From positions 9,273 through 62,836 of the IMG/VR virus record IMGVR_UViG_3300008113_000076: 53,564 nt of DNA; one strand, written 5' to 3'. A program made the position numbers and the translations under genes. The stretch comes from a virus. Each line of letters begins with the position of its first letter. Position 1 is the first letter of the stretch. The notes under the pieces are model-generated. The model saw nothing but the letters and a program-made list of their open reading frames with translations. It made no database searches and was not told the origin of the DNA. Shown piece by piece: positions 1 to 7,414 of the stretch.

Positions 1-2
1 AT

Positions 3-158
3 AAGAATGACTTTATCCTTTATATACTCTCTACAAAGGATACAGAGGTCGTACTCAACGAGGTTGAGAAACTCGACCTATCTCTTATTTCTAATGATGA
101 TGGGATTATCTCGTACGAAGATGACCCCTTTTTGCTCACGCAAATTAGGCATAACTAG
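3..158 (+). CDS. C-terminal end of an unidentified rightward gene (5' truncated)
   Basis: An open frame enters from the left edge and ends at TAG 156-158, giving 51 residues. The composition is acidic and protein-like (ILSTKDTEVVLNEVEKLDL is part of it) with no recognised motif. It converges with the leftward metallophosphoesterase gene, whose stop lies 22 bases away. It is not in frame with the HNH gene that leaves the right edge, so the two are not shown to be one gene. The function is unknown. Confidence 0.5.
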   Translation, partial: KNDFILYILSTKDTEVVLNEVEKLDLSLISNDDGIISYEDDPFLLTQIRHN

Positions 159-179
159 AATAACTACAAACAATATTTG

Positions 180-1214
180 CTAAAATATATGACTGATTCT
201 AGCTACCTGTCCCTCAGTTGGGTGGTGAATGAATGCGTCAATCCCTTTAGGTGAATGGGCATACCCGTTGCGGTGATGCCAAGAGTCTGGGCCAGATGGA
301 CTTCTCATAGATTCTATGGTAACTCCCATGTAGTCCTTTGACTTCTTGTGGTGGATATGGTGGGTGTAAAAGTATTTGTGCTTGCATTCAGACCAATCCT
401 TTCCGGATTCGTGAGCCATCAAAAGTGGCAGGTCTGCTTCCTTCGCTCCGTCACCATGCGTAGTTCCTATTAGGTTATTGTGATACCTAAAGTATTTCCT
501 GTGGGATACAGAGGTGTTGAAGGTAACGTGTTTGCTGTTCGAGAACCAAGAACTTATGGTATCAGCTAGGAAGAACCCAGACATGTAGTCGTGGTTGGAT
601 GGGTCGTATTGTACGTAAACGTCAGCTATCTGGATGAGAGACTCAATGACGGATATGTGCAACCTCTTGGCTATCAGAAAGTTCTCATGCCACATACCTA
701 CAGTATCCTGTGGAGTACCGCTAGTGGTCGTTCTTTTAGGATTATCCGTATGTAGGATGTCGTTGCCAATGATGTACATAACCTTGTCAACCTTGAACCC
801 AGAGCATTTTACGATGAGAGACTTGACGGCTTCCAATACTCTGAGTACTGCAATTGAGGAGTTGTAGTCTTCGCCTGTCTCACTCTTTACGGATAGCTTT
901 CCTATGTGTACATCGGCAGGGTCTATAACAAGCAGGTGAGCGTCTTTACTCTTCTCACGTTTTATTGACGGATACTTTGGAGCATGCTTCTTCATATCCG
1001 CTACAATCTCATCCCTAACGTCTGTGTAGGACATTACAGGAGATTTAACATTGATGGAGAATTGTTCGCCTTTGTACCAGTAATACTTTACATCTTCTAC
1101 CGGAATCCCTTTCTCTTGACACTCTCTTACTAACGCTTCATGTTTGTTCCGGATGTCGCTTAAAATTTCATACTCTTGGGCGGTAACTCTTGGCCTAAAC
1201 TGTTTAGAAGCCAT
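180..1214 (-). CDS. Calcineurin-like metallophosphoesterase
   Basis: This 344-residue protein carries the metal-ligand signatures of the calcineurin-like phosphoesterase superfamily: D-x-H at residues 101-103 (PADVHIGKL), GND at 150-152, NHD at 207-209, HGD at 253-255 and a HHIHH cluster at 285-289. Family members are two-metal phosphodiesterases or nucleases, and phage versions are often placed with DNA repair and recombination genes, as here. The first 90 residues are charged and precede the catalytic core. It is the last gene of the leftward early block. The substrate cannot be read from the sequence; an Mre11/SbcD-like nuclease or a phosphatase are both possible. Confidence 0.85.
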   Translation of the reverse strand: MASKQFRPRVTAQEYEILSDIRNKHEALVRECQEKGIPVEDVKYYWYKGEQFSINVKSPVMSYTDVRDEIVADMKKHAPKYPSIKREKSKDAHLLVIDPADVHIGKLSVKSETGEDYNSSIAVLRVLEAVKSLIVKCSGFKVDKVMYIIGNDILHTDNPKRTTTSGTPQDTVGMWHENFLIAKRLHISVIESLIQIADVYVQYDPSNHDYMSGFFLADTISSWFSNSKHVTFNTSVSHRKYFRYHNNLIGTTHGDGAKEADLPLLMAHESGKDWSECKHKYFYTHHIHHKKSKDYMGVTIESMRSPSGPDSWHHRNGYAHSPKGIDAFIHHPTEGQVARISHIF

Positions 1215-1241
1215 AGATGGTTGTTTGGTTTATTTGCTAAT

Positions 1242-1601
1242 TTACAACTTTTTGATAATATTCACCACCTCAATGCATTCTTTTTGGTTTCTGGGAAAGT
1301 GGATATCCGGATGAGAATCCTTGTGCAAGTACTTAAAAAACTTCCACTTTAGCTTGTTATCATTCCTCATGAATCCCTTGGTATCAACTATGACATTTTT
1401 GCCATATCCGGTAAAGTCAAAGTCCACAGTCAGAGTCATTGCTCTAACCGTGGCTTTGTTGTATCGGAACGATGGGTGCAAGGTATAGGTAACTTGGAAG
1501 TCAAACTTTAACTTCTCCTTTTTTAGAAGTTCGTAAAAGTATAACTCCAACTTTGAGTCAAACTTCAGTCCGTACTTATATTGTTTCTTTATCTGTCTCA
1601 A
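1242..1601 (-). CDS. DUF1064-family PD-(D/E)XK nuclease-like protein
   Basis: The 119-residue protein has the DUF1064 pattern: FDSKLE near residues 14-19, then LTVDFDF and IVDTKGF, which supply the E, D and D-x-K of a PD-(D/E)XK fold. The family is common in phages and is predicted to act as a structure-specific (Holliday-junction-type) endonuclease. The start overlaps the stop of the upstream gene by four bases. The location in a recombination/replication block fits. The nuclease role is inferred from the motif. Confidence 0.75.
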   Translation of the reverse strand: MRQIKKQYKYGLKFDSKLELYFYELLKKEKLKFDFQVTYTLHPSFRYNKATVRAMTLTVDFDFTGYGKNVIVDTKGFMRNDNKLKWKFFKYLHKDSHPDIHFPRNQKECIEVVNIIKKL

Positions 1602-1846
1602 TGGCTGAATAGTTCTTTATGCACGGATGGATTAATCTCATACAATAGATTCAATTTATCTGAAAGTTGCATAGCGGTCTTAGTTGACTCATCTATGGCC
1701 GTATCTTTTAAGTTACATTCCAACTTCAAACTATCTACAGTTTTATTTAGACTTGTAATCTTTTTGTAGTCTTGTGTAGTAATGTAGACAAGAGTAAGGC
1801 AGGTGGTAGACAGCATTATCAATAATGTCGCTAATACTTTATTCAT
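1598..1846 (-). CDS. Small membrane-anchored protein with coiled-coil tail
   Basis: The 82-residue protein has one N-terminal hydrophobic segment (about residues 4-22) followed by a charged, heptad-like helical region. This is the architecture of a single-pass protein with a periplasmic coiled coil, as in inner-membrane spanins, but there is no outer partner and no lysis gene beside it, so a spanin role is only a possibility. It is embedded among nuclease genes and is probably translationally coupled to the next gene. Confidence 0.6.
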   Translation of the reverse strand: MNKVLATLLIMLSTTCLTLVYITTQDYKKITSLNKTVDSLKLECNLKDTAIDESTKTAMQLSDKLNLLYEINPSVHKELFSH

Positions 1847-1849
1847 ATA

Positions 1850-2089
1850 TTAGAATTTTATAATGTGTACTGGTGTAAAGTCTCCCATATGAGCAGACAG
1901 GATGTTGTACTCCGCATAGTCTATAGCTTCATCTAGTGTCATCTCTGATTGACTCATGAGAATCTCGTGGATGATATTGATATCGTATACGGCCTGTCCG
2001 TTTGTTGTCAATCCTATGATGGCTTCATCTAGGTCATCCCATACTATAGCTTCCGGATTGAGTTCTGCTACCTTTTCTCTCATTGTCAT
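1850..2089 (-). CDS. Hypothetical acidic phage protein
   Basis: The 79-residue acidic protein has no recognised domain. Its start overlaps the stop of the upstream gene through ATGA, so the two are likely translationally coupled. It contains a conserved-looking core (VWDDLDEAIIGLTTNGQAVY) of the kind seen in small phage early proteins. No function can be assigned. Confidence 0.65.
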   Translation of the reverse strand: MTMREKVAELNPEAIVWDDLDEAIIGLTTNGQAVYDINIIHEILMSQSEMTLDEAIDYAEYNILSAHMGDFTPVHIIKF

Positions 2090-2484
2090 AACATATTCAT
2101 TTCTTGTTTAGAATAGGAGAGTGCGCTTCTAAGCAAGTCCATCTTGTAATGGGCTTCCTTAATTAGCATTTCGCAAAGTGAGTTATAGAAGGAGCAGTCA
2201 CCAATCTCGTAGGCTATGATAACCTTCTTCTCTGTAGCGCTCATGTCATCATTGTTCAAGTTCATAGCTTTCTGGAAGGATAGCTTTTCCGTAAGGAACT
2301 GGAACTGTGCTTTACAGGTTACGCCAATACTCATAATCCCAGTTAACTCTGTCATGTGTGCTACAATCTGTGCAGGGTCAGCACAATCAATCTGCTTGGA
2401 TACAACCTGTCTGAATGTTTCGTACTGCTCTATGGTTTTCTCGAAAGCAGTCTGTAGTGCTTTGTCTTTAAATACTTCTTTCAT
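2086..2484 (-). CDS. Hypothetical helical protein
   Basis: The 132-residue protein is predicted to be almost wholly helical and contains four cysteines (about residues 33, 57, 97 and 104). No family was recognised. It sits between the PD-(D/E)XK nuclease gene and a small coupled gene in the early block, and its start lies inside the 3' end of the nuclease gene (17-base overlap). Confidence 0.65.
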   Translation of the reverse strand: MKEVFKDKALQTAFEKTIEQYETFRQVVSKQIDCADPAQIVAHMTELTGIMSIGVTCKAQFQFLTEKLSFQKAMNLNNDDMSATEKKVIIAYEIGDCSFYNSLCEMLIKEAHYKMDLLRSALSYSKQEMNML

Positions 2485-2845
2485 ATAGTTGTTTTATGTT
2501 TACAAGAATCATCTCTGAATTGTTACCATCTCCACCACATACAACATGTCCAAGACGATAGTTCTTTCTAGCCACTTCTTTCAGCTCTTCAGTTCGTATC
2601 ATGATTATAAGTTTCCCGTCTAAAAGTACAAATGCCCAATAGTCTGCTTCGGTTGTAGAGATACCGCTCCTCCTACCATTACACCTAAACTCTACGGCTA
2701 CATTCCCTGTAACGTGAGCTAACCTATCTGTTTTGACTTCAACCTTCTTAGCCCCCTTCAGTATGGATAACAAGTGTGATTCACCTGCTTCCCCATACTC
2801 AAGGTCTAGGTCAAAGTTTCTGAACATGCTTCCTACCTGTTTCAT
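2468..2845 (-). CDS. PD-(D/E)XK nuclease-like protein
   Basis: The 125-residue protein shows an early Glu pair (YGEAGE), then the E-x-K element VEVKTD at about residues 35-40, then a strand (VAVEF) and RRSGISTTEADYWAFVL. This order matches small PD-(D/E)XK endonucleases of the resolvase/restriction type. It overlaps both neighbours, including an ATGA overlap with the upstream gene. It probably cleaves branched or host DNA in recombination or resolution. The alternative is a catalytically diverged member of the fold. Confidence 0.65.
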   Translation of the reverse strand: MKQVGSMFRNFDLDLEYGEAGESHLLSILKGAKKVEVKTDRLAHVTGNVAVEFRCNGRRSGISTTEADYWAFVLLDGKLIIMIRTEELKEVARKNYRLGHVVCGGDGNNSEMILVNIKQLYERSI

Positions 2846-3078
2846 CTTTTAGGTTTGAATCTTATTGCTACTTCCTTCTTTAACAATGGAGCATACACCC
2901 TCTTCCTAGATGCAATAGAAGTCCTAATTACATTGTAGGATATTCCTAAGTTCTGTGATGCTAGCTTCATCGTTTTATAAGTCTTCACTTTTTTCTTTCT
3001 CTCTTCTATGTCTTCTATGGATACGTCGTAAACAAGTACTGGGACACTATCCCCATCAATCAAATCTATTGCCTTCAT
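2842..3078 (-). CDS. Small DNA-binding-like protein (NUMOD1-like segment)
   Basis: The C-terminal half of this 78-residue basic protein reads KTYKTMKLASQNLGISYNVI followed by RTSIASRKRV. This is the pattern of the NUMOD1/HTH DNA-binding repeats that accompany homing endonucleases. There is no nuclease domain here. It is coupled by ATGA to the primase-helicase gene upstream and to the nuclease gene downstream. Its role as an accessory DNA-binding protein is inferred. Confidence 0.6.
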   Translation of the reverse strand: MKAIDLIDGDSVPVLVYDVSIEDIEERKKKVKTYKTMKLASQNLGISYNVIRTSIASRKRVYAPLLKKEVAIRFKPKR

Positions 3079-4886
3079 ACTTTATAACCCTGTATTAATA
3101 ATTCTGCGTCTCTGTTTATAGGACTTGTTCCGTCCTCGTTTAAAAATTCTACCTTGTCCTGCATTCTCAGAATGACTGGCTCTGCTCTAGGCGTTGGCCT
3201 ACCACCTGTGTCATCATTCCTAACCTTATCTATGGATACTTGAGTGTACATGAACTCAGCGTTATCCTTAATCTTCCGGTGTATGGTAATGAAGTTGTCA
3301 CATCTATTATATAGCGCACTACCTCCTTCAGCATCCGTAGCGTGTGGCATCACTTGGTTACCCTGTCCATCCTTCTCCCTCTGGGCTGCTGTAGTTGTGT
3401 GGCAACTCAAGAACAAAGATGTATTGTACCTCTTTGTGAAGGTGAGCATGGAACTATATGCCTCGTAGTCATACGTGTACTTATTCTCCTTGTTACCCAT
3501 GTCCATCTTCAAAGAATTGTATGGGTCAATGAATACACCTTTCAAGGATTTGTAGTCCATCAGTTTGACGGCATGGTGGATGATATCCTTGTAGCTATAC
3601 AATACGTTGCTTGACAGGAGGAAGAAGTGGTCATCAACAAACTTGAGCGCTAGCTTCTGCTCGTATTCCGTAAACTTCTGTATCCTCTTACCAATCAAAA
3701 ATTGCATTAACTTTATCTTTACTGAAGCAGAGCTATTCTCTCCACAGTATACCATAAAGTTCCAATCGTATTTCAATGCTGCTAAGAATAAGAACCATAG
3801 TGTTAGCGTACTCTTACCGATATGGGAATGGCCAAGAACTGCATAAAACTCACCTTCCTTTAGAAGAATATGCTCATCTAGTCTGTAGTGACCCAATGGC
3901 AATCCTTGTGGTATCAGTCCTAGCCTAAACCTGTGAATGTAATCTTCATCGGCTTTGTTGTCCGTAAGGAATGATAAGTCCTCTTCTGCTAGTCCAATCA
4001 TCTCAATCGCCTCGTCATATACTTTCTCCACATCTTGAGTAGGAACAAGCATACCAGCGTTAAGACCATCTTTAATAGTTTTTTCAGCGTGACTTAAATC
4101 TCGGATATCTCTCTTAGATATCTCGTGTCTTAAAATGTTATAGGCTATATCGTACTCAACTGTGTTGGTAGCTACAAATCCACCCATAAGGTATGCAGCC
4201 TTGTTAAGTACGTAATGCTTCTGACCATCTTCTGCAGACCTAATCATTCTGACGGCTATGTCTAGCTTCTTGTAGTCCGTACCACCATCCCCCATCTTGT
4301 ATACGGATACCTTCTTTTCTTCGTTCTCGATGTCGTAGAATGTATCACATGATTCATTGACGTAAATGTTCGGGTCGTAAGAAACGTAGAGAACCCTTGA
4401 CGGATTCTGCGCAGTCTTATCCAACCCATCTATCATGTTCATCAATGCCCTGTAGTGTTGGGAGTGTTTGTTTGGGTCTCCTATCTTGACTAGTCCGTGT
4501 ATACCTTTTCCGGATGAGGATACCCATAACGCATAGACATATGGAATCTGGCTAAGTTCAGCCATCTTCTCTTCTATGTCCGTAACATTATCTAGGTCTA
4601 TTGGAACTAATCCGCTATGCTTCTTGAGTGAGCGGTCATCCCTGTATGAGATGTACTTCTTTCCGTCTTTATCTTTCTCTACACCATTAGTGAACTCTCC
4701 GCAGAACAACACACAAGGGAGTTTGCCTTTCAGCTCCCTCCGCTTGTTGTCGTCTGTTTCACCTCTGACTGCATCTATTTTATCCTTATACCTACCCGTT
4801 TTGATTGCGTCTATCACTGCGGATAACTCAACAACCTTTGGGTCAGATACTGAGTGGATATCTGAAAACATGGTAACCATAAGCAT
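3075..4886 (-). CDS. Primase-helicase: BT4734/VirE-N primase-like domain plus RecA-type helicase
   Basis: The 603-residue protein joins two domains. The N-terminal part (about 1-180) matches the BT4734-like/VirE N-terminal primase domain: LPCVLFCGEFTNG, GLVPIDLDNV and YALWVSSSGKGIHGLVKI supply the acidic and SSGKG elements. The C-terminal part (about 330-590) is a DnaB/RecA-like ATPase with Walker A GHSHIGKST near residue 350 and Walker B GVFIDPYNS. It should prime and unwind the phage fork. Three in-frame ATGs lie within the first six codons, so the exact start is uncertain. No DNA polymerase was seen in the window, so the phage may use the host enzyme or encode one outside. Confidence 0.85.
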   Translation of the reverse strand: MLMVTMFSDIHSVSDPKVVELSAVIDAIKTGRYKDKIDAVRGETDDNKRRELKGKLPCVLFCGEFTNGVEKDKDGKKYISYRDDRSLKKHSGLVPIDLDNVTDIEEKMAELSQIPYVYALWVSSSGKGIHGLVKIGDPNKHSQHYRALMNMIDGLDKTAQNPSRVLYVSYDPNIYVNESCDTFYDIENEEKKVSVYKMGDGGTDYKKLDIAVRMIRSAEDGQKHYVLNKAAYLMGGFVATNTVEYDIAYNILRHEISKRDIRDLSHAEKTIKDGLNAGMLVPTQDVEKVYDEAIEMIGLAEEDLSFLTDNKADEDYIHRFRLGLIPQGLPLGHYRLDEHILLKEGEFYAVLGHSHIGKSTLTLWFLFLAALKYDWNFMVYCGENSSASVKIKLMQFLIGKRIQKFTEYEQKLALKFVDDHFFLLSSNVLYSYKDIIHHAVKLMDYKSLKGVFIDPYNSLKMDMGNKENKYTYDYEAYSSMLTFTKRYNTSLFLSCHTTTAAQREKDGQGNQVMPHATDAEGGSALYNRCDNFITIHRKIKDNAEFMYTQVSIDKVRNDDTGGRPTPRAEPVILRMQDKVEFLNEDGTSPINRDAELLIQGYKV

Positions 4887-4895
4887 AGGATTATT

Positions 4896-5168
4896 TTAAA
4901 ATGGAAGGTCGTTAGCGCTAGGCTTGTGACTGTTCTTCTCGAACGACGTGTTGTCGGCTAACGGCTTGTTTCCTGTTGGAGTGTTTGGCTTTACGTAGTT
5001 GTCTACGTATGCGTTGTAGTCTGGAGACTTCTCGCTGCTCTTGAAGTTATTCTTCCAAGCATTGTACCTAACTCCGTTTACGCTGAAGGAGAGAACTTCC
5101 TGTGGGCCACTCTTGGTGTTGACACTCTTGACCCAGATACCGAAATCTGATTTTCTTTTTTCTGACAT
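4896..5168 (-). CDS. Small SSB-like protein with acidic DLPF tail
   Basis: The 90-residue protein has a beta-rich first half (FGIWVKSVN, VLSFSVNGVRYNAW), a low-complexity Asn/Pro/Lys linker and a C-terminus ending ANDLPF. The last residues resemble the D-D-I-P-F tip that bacterial SSBs use to recruit repair and replication enzymes. It lies directly upstream of the primase-helicase gene in the same transcription unit. The SSB role is inferred from the tail and position; the OB-fold was not proven. Confidence 0.55.
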   Translation of the reverse strand: MSEKRKSDFGIWVKSVNTKSGPQEVLSFSVNGVRYNAWKNNFKSSEKSPDYNAYVDNYVKPNTPTGNKPLADNTSFEKNSHKPSANDLPF

Positions 5169-5190
5169 ATGTGATGGTTTAATTGGTGAC

Positions 5191-5221
5191 TAAAAAATAG
5201 CCCAGCCTAGACAAGCCGGGC
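5191..5221 (-). terminator. Intrinsic terminator (leftward)
   Basis: On the minus strand GCCCGGCT pairs with AGGCTGGGC across a short loop, with two wobble pairs. After one A comes a run of six T (5192-5197). It sits between the gene ending at 5237 and the SSB-like gene and could attenuate read-through into the replication genes. Confidence 0.65.
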
Positions 5222-5236
5222 GTATGCTTATGATTC

Positions 5237-5512
5237 CTATGGATTGACTACCGAACTCCAGAGTTCTTTCTTCTTTGGATTCGGCTTGACAACTATATCT
5301 ACATCGAATCCGTTCTCATTGAGAACATCGATGATTGCGCCTAGAGAAACGCTTCGTTTACCACCTGCAGGGCTTACGTACTTTCCGTCGTAGTTAGCAA
5401 AGAACCAATAGTGTTTCTTCTTGTTAACCTGTTCGATTTTATCAAGCACGTCTGCTACATTAGGATAGCTTACTTTTAGTTTTGATTTGGTTATTCCCCT
5501 ACTCATGTTCAT
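5237..5512 (-). CDS. Hypothetical protein
   Basis: The 91-residue basic protein has no recognised motif. It has an aromatic stretch (KKHYWFFANYDGKYV) and a predicted alpha/beta C-terminal half. It overlaps the upstream gene by four bases (ATGA) and is followed directly by an intrinsic terminator, so it closes the short unit started by the promoter at 5867-5897. Confidence 0.6.
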   Translation of the reverse strand: MNMSRGITKSKLKVSYPNVADVLDKIEQVNKKKHYWFFANYDGKYVSPAGGKRSVSLGAIIDVLNENGFDVDIVVKPNPKKKELWSSVVNP

Positions 5513-5862
5513 ACTATTGAAAGGAGTCTGATGTATTTAATCTCTCCCTTTGTGAATTTGGCTTGGAACGTGTAAAGACTTTCGTACGGCTTACCGTAGA
5601 ACATAACAACTCCGGTATGACTAGATGCTACCTGACCATCGTCTACCCTAGACAATATCTTCTTGAAGAATCCGTCGTTGTCAACCAGTTCATAGTGGTA
5701 GTCCATATATGTCAACTTACCATCCTTGCCCACATGATACTCAAGAAACTCACGTTCTAGGTCTTTGGTCTGAAATTCAAGACCATCAATCTCACTGAGT
5801 TCCTTCTCAGTAAGCCCCTTGAAATGAATCGTATCAATGCGTATATAATCGTATCTAGACAC
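5509..5862 (-). CDS. Hypothetical protein with a leaderless GTG start
   Basis: The 117-residue acidic protein is unrecognised. The start codon at 5860-5862 is GTG, only four bases after the -7 box at 5867-5874, and there is no in-frame ATG until well inside the protein. The mRNA would have almost no 5' leader. The next gene is coupled through ATGA. The start choice is supported by the promoter position and by the absence of other candidates. Confidence 0.6.
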   Translation of the reverse strand: MSRYDYIRIDTIHFKGLTEKELSEIDGLEFQTKDLEREFLEYHVGKDGKLTYMDYHYELVDNDGFFKKILSRVDDGQVASSHTGVVMFYGKPYESLYTFQAKFTKGEIKYIRLLSIV

Positions 5863-5866
5863 CTTG

Positions 5867-5897
5867 CAAATCTACAACTCTTTTGCAATCATGCAAA
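5867..5897 (-). promoter_or_regulatory. Leftward Bacteroidota-type promoter
   Basis: On the minus strand TTTG (5894-5897) is followed after exactly 19 bases by TAGATTTG (5867-5874). This is a full match to the primary sigma consensus TTTG-N19-21-TAnnTTTG of Bacteroidota. It drives the gene beginning at 5862. A second TAAATTTG overlaps the -33 element just after the exonuclease stop codon. Confidence 0.75.
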
Positions 5898-5898
5898 T

Positions 5899-6666
5899 TT
5901 AGTTATTAACATCCCAAGGTAGCTTGATAATAACTCCATCCTCATGGTAGAAGTCATAACCTTCGTTCCACTTGTTGGAGTACATGCAGTTCATGAACTT
6001 CCTAGAGTAGTAGCCAAAGTCTTGCGCACCCTTCTCGATATAGGACTTGTCTGCTAGTGCTACATAGTTGATATACGGAGCGCTTGTCTCTACAACGATA
6101 TAGTACACATCCTTGCCAAGGGAGGCCGTAGAGTATAGTGCTGCCTGCATATGGTACTTACGCTTGTAGAAGTCAGACATTACGCTCTTGGGATTGCCGT
6201 CACTTATAGTCTTTATCTCGATGACGTAATCATCTGCTACAGCATCATAGAATCCCTTGAACGGGAGGTCATTTATTTCTGCACCCCATTCCTCTTCAAA
6301 GGCGTAGCAATGGTTCAGCAGGTTCCTAACGTACGGATTGGCTAGTACGCCATCTGATAGCCTCCTAGCGTGCTCATAGTCATCGTTGGATAGGATATCC
6401 TTACCCTCGTTCTGTGAGGCAAATAGAGCCCATTCTTCCTTGCCTGCATTGGTTCTCTTGTTTATCTCAGGTGCTACTGCGAACTGGTCATTAAACAGCT
6501 CTGGAGTGAGAATCATGCAATGTACGGCTGACCCTAGCTTCATAGCATCCGTAGGTGGTGTCTTAGGTCTAGATATATAGTCCATGTAATGCTTAGGACT
6601 CTTAGCGAACTCCTTCAAGGAGGAGAAGGAGAGTGGCCTCTCCTCTAACATTTCTCTTGTTACCAT
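5899..6666 (-). CDS. RecE-like PD-(D/E)XK exonuclease
   Basis: The 255-residue protein has the phage exonuclease layout. It starts with a LSFSSLKEFAKSPKHY segment, then GSAVHCMILTPE, the catalytic core FKGFYDAVADDYVIEIKTI (D and E-x-K) and the QxxxY-type motif YHMQAALY. These define the YqaJ/RecE-like (DUF3799) group, which resects double-stranded ends to expose 3' strands. The ERF annealing gene is immediately upstream, so the pair forms a two-component recombination system. A tRNA lies between them. Confidence 0.85.
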   Translation of the reverse strand: MVTREMLEERPLSFSSLKEFAKSPKHYMDYISRPKTPPTDAMKLGSAVHCMILTPELFNDQFAVAPEINKRTNAGKEEWALFASQNEGKDILSNDDYEHARRLSDGVLANPYVRNLLNHCYAFEEEWGAEINDLPFKGFYDAVADDYVIEIKTISDGNPKSVMSDFYKRKYHMQAALYSTASLGKDVYYIVVETSAPYINYVALADKSYIEKGAQDFGYYSRKFMNCMYSNKWNEGYDFYHEDGVIIKLPWDVNN

Positions 6667-6683
6667 AGTTATTGTTTTTTTTG

Positions 6684-6756
6684 TAGTCGGGACAGGACTC
6701 GAACCTGTATCAATGCAGATAGCTACTCCACAGCGTCACCATTGCGCCACCCGACT
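6684..6756 (-). tRNA. tRNA, anticodon best read as AGC (Ala), CCA not encoded
   Basis: On the minus strand a 73-nt cloverleaf can be drawn: acceptor AGTCGGG/CCCGACT (7 perfect pairs), D-arm GGCGCAATGGTGACGC, anticodon stem GTGGA/TCTGC with two wobbles, and T-arm ACAGG-TTCGAGT-CCTGT with a canonical T loop. The seven-base anticodon loop GTAGCTA puts AGC at 6722-6724. G at position 32, unmodified A34 and a six-base variable region are unusual, so identity is uncertain. It lies seven bases after the ERF stop and 17 bases before the exonuclease start, within the same operon. Confidence 0.8.
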
Positions 6757-6763
6757 AGCCTGT

Positions 6764-7315
6764 TTATGCCAATAGCTTTTGTTCAACTGCCTTGGATACC
6801 TTAAACTTCTTCCTGACATCTGCAATGGTGAAACCATTCTTCAGTGATGACTTCACCTTGTCCCATGCCTCGTGTCCTTCATTCAACCAAGGTAGGTCAT
6901 TGGTCTTAGGCTTCACAGATACTGGCTCTGCGTTACCGAATGTAGCTTTGTTCCCATCATCATCCTCATCTTGGATGGTTAGGTTGAGAAGACCACTCAG
7001 ACTATACCTCTTGGCATAGCTTACTGCACTTCCGTACTCTTGAGCTGTAGGCTTGGTTACTACCACAGGGAACTCAGACTCAATGTACTCTCCGGACTCC
7101 ACATGCCATACCGTGGAAACTACAATTGCGTTACCTTCTACCACCTTGTTTGCTTGTGTTACTACAAGTCCGTTGTTCTGTAGTGGTTTACGGATATGCT
7201 CTTGGATTGCGTCTAAGGTCGCATACTTAGACTTAAAGAATGGGTTGTCTGCACTCTTGGTTACTGGAGTACATTCTGCATGGAACAACGCTAATGCTTC
7301 TAGTAGATTCTTCAT
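6764..7315 (-). CDS. erf: ERF-family single-strand annealing protein
   Basis: The 183-residue protein carries the ERF superfamily signature YGSAVSYAKRYSLSGLLNL followed by an acidic EDDDGN, plus the N-terminal NPFFKSKYATLDAIQ element. ERF proteins anneal complementary single strands during phage recombination and genome circularisation. The C-terminal tail (after about 125) is variable and contains NDLPWL, resembling an SSB-like tip. The partner exonuclease lies immediately downstream, past the tRNA. Confidence 0.9.
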   Translation of the reverse strand: MKNLLEALALFHAECTPVTKSADNPFFKSKYATLDAIQEHIRKPLQNNGLVVTQANKVVEGNAIVVSTVWHVESGEYIESEFPVVVTKPTAQEYGSAVSYAKRYSLSGLLNLTIQDEDDDGNKATFGNAEPVSVKPKTNDLPWLNEGHEAWDKVKSSLKNGFTIADVRKKFKVSKAVEQKLLA

Positions 7316-7414
7316 ACTATGTTTGTTTAATTGGTTACTATCTAGTTAGCAAGGGCGCAACCCAAATGCGCCCCTATGCTACATTTACGGATAAAAAAAT
7401 ACAAAAAATGTGGC

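Noticed and set aside
6719-6725. Amber-suppressor tRNA (anticodon CTA) reading of the tRNA
   Set aside because: CTA would need a shifted loop with no U33 and a broken anticodon stem; AGC gives the only paired stem with U33.
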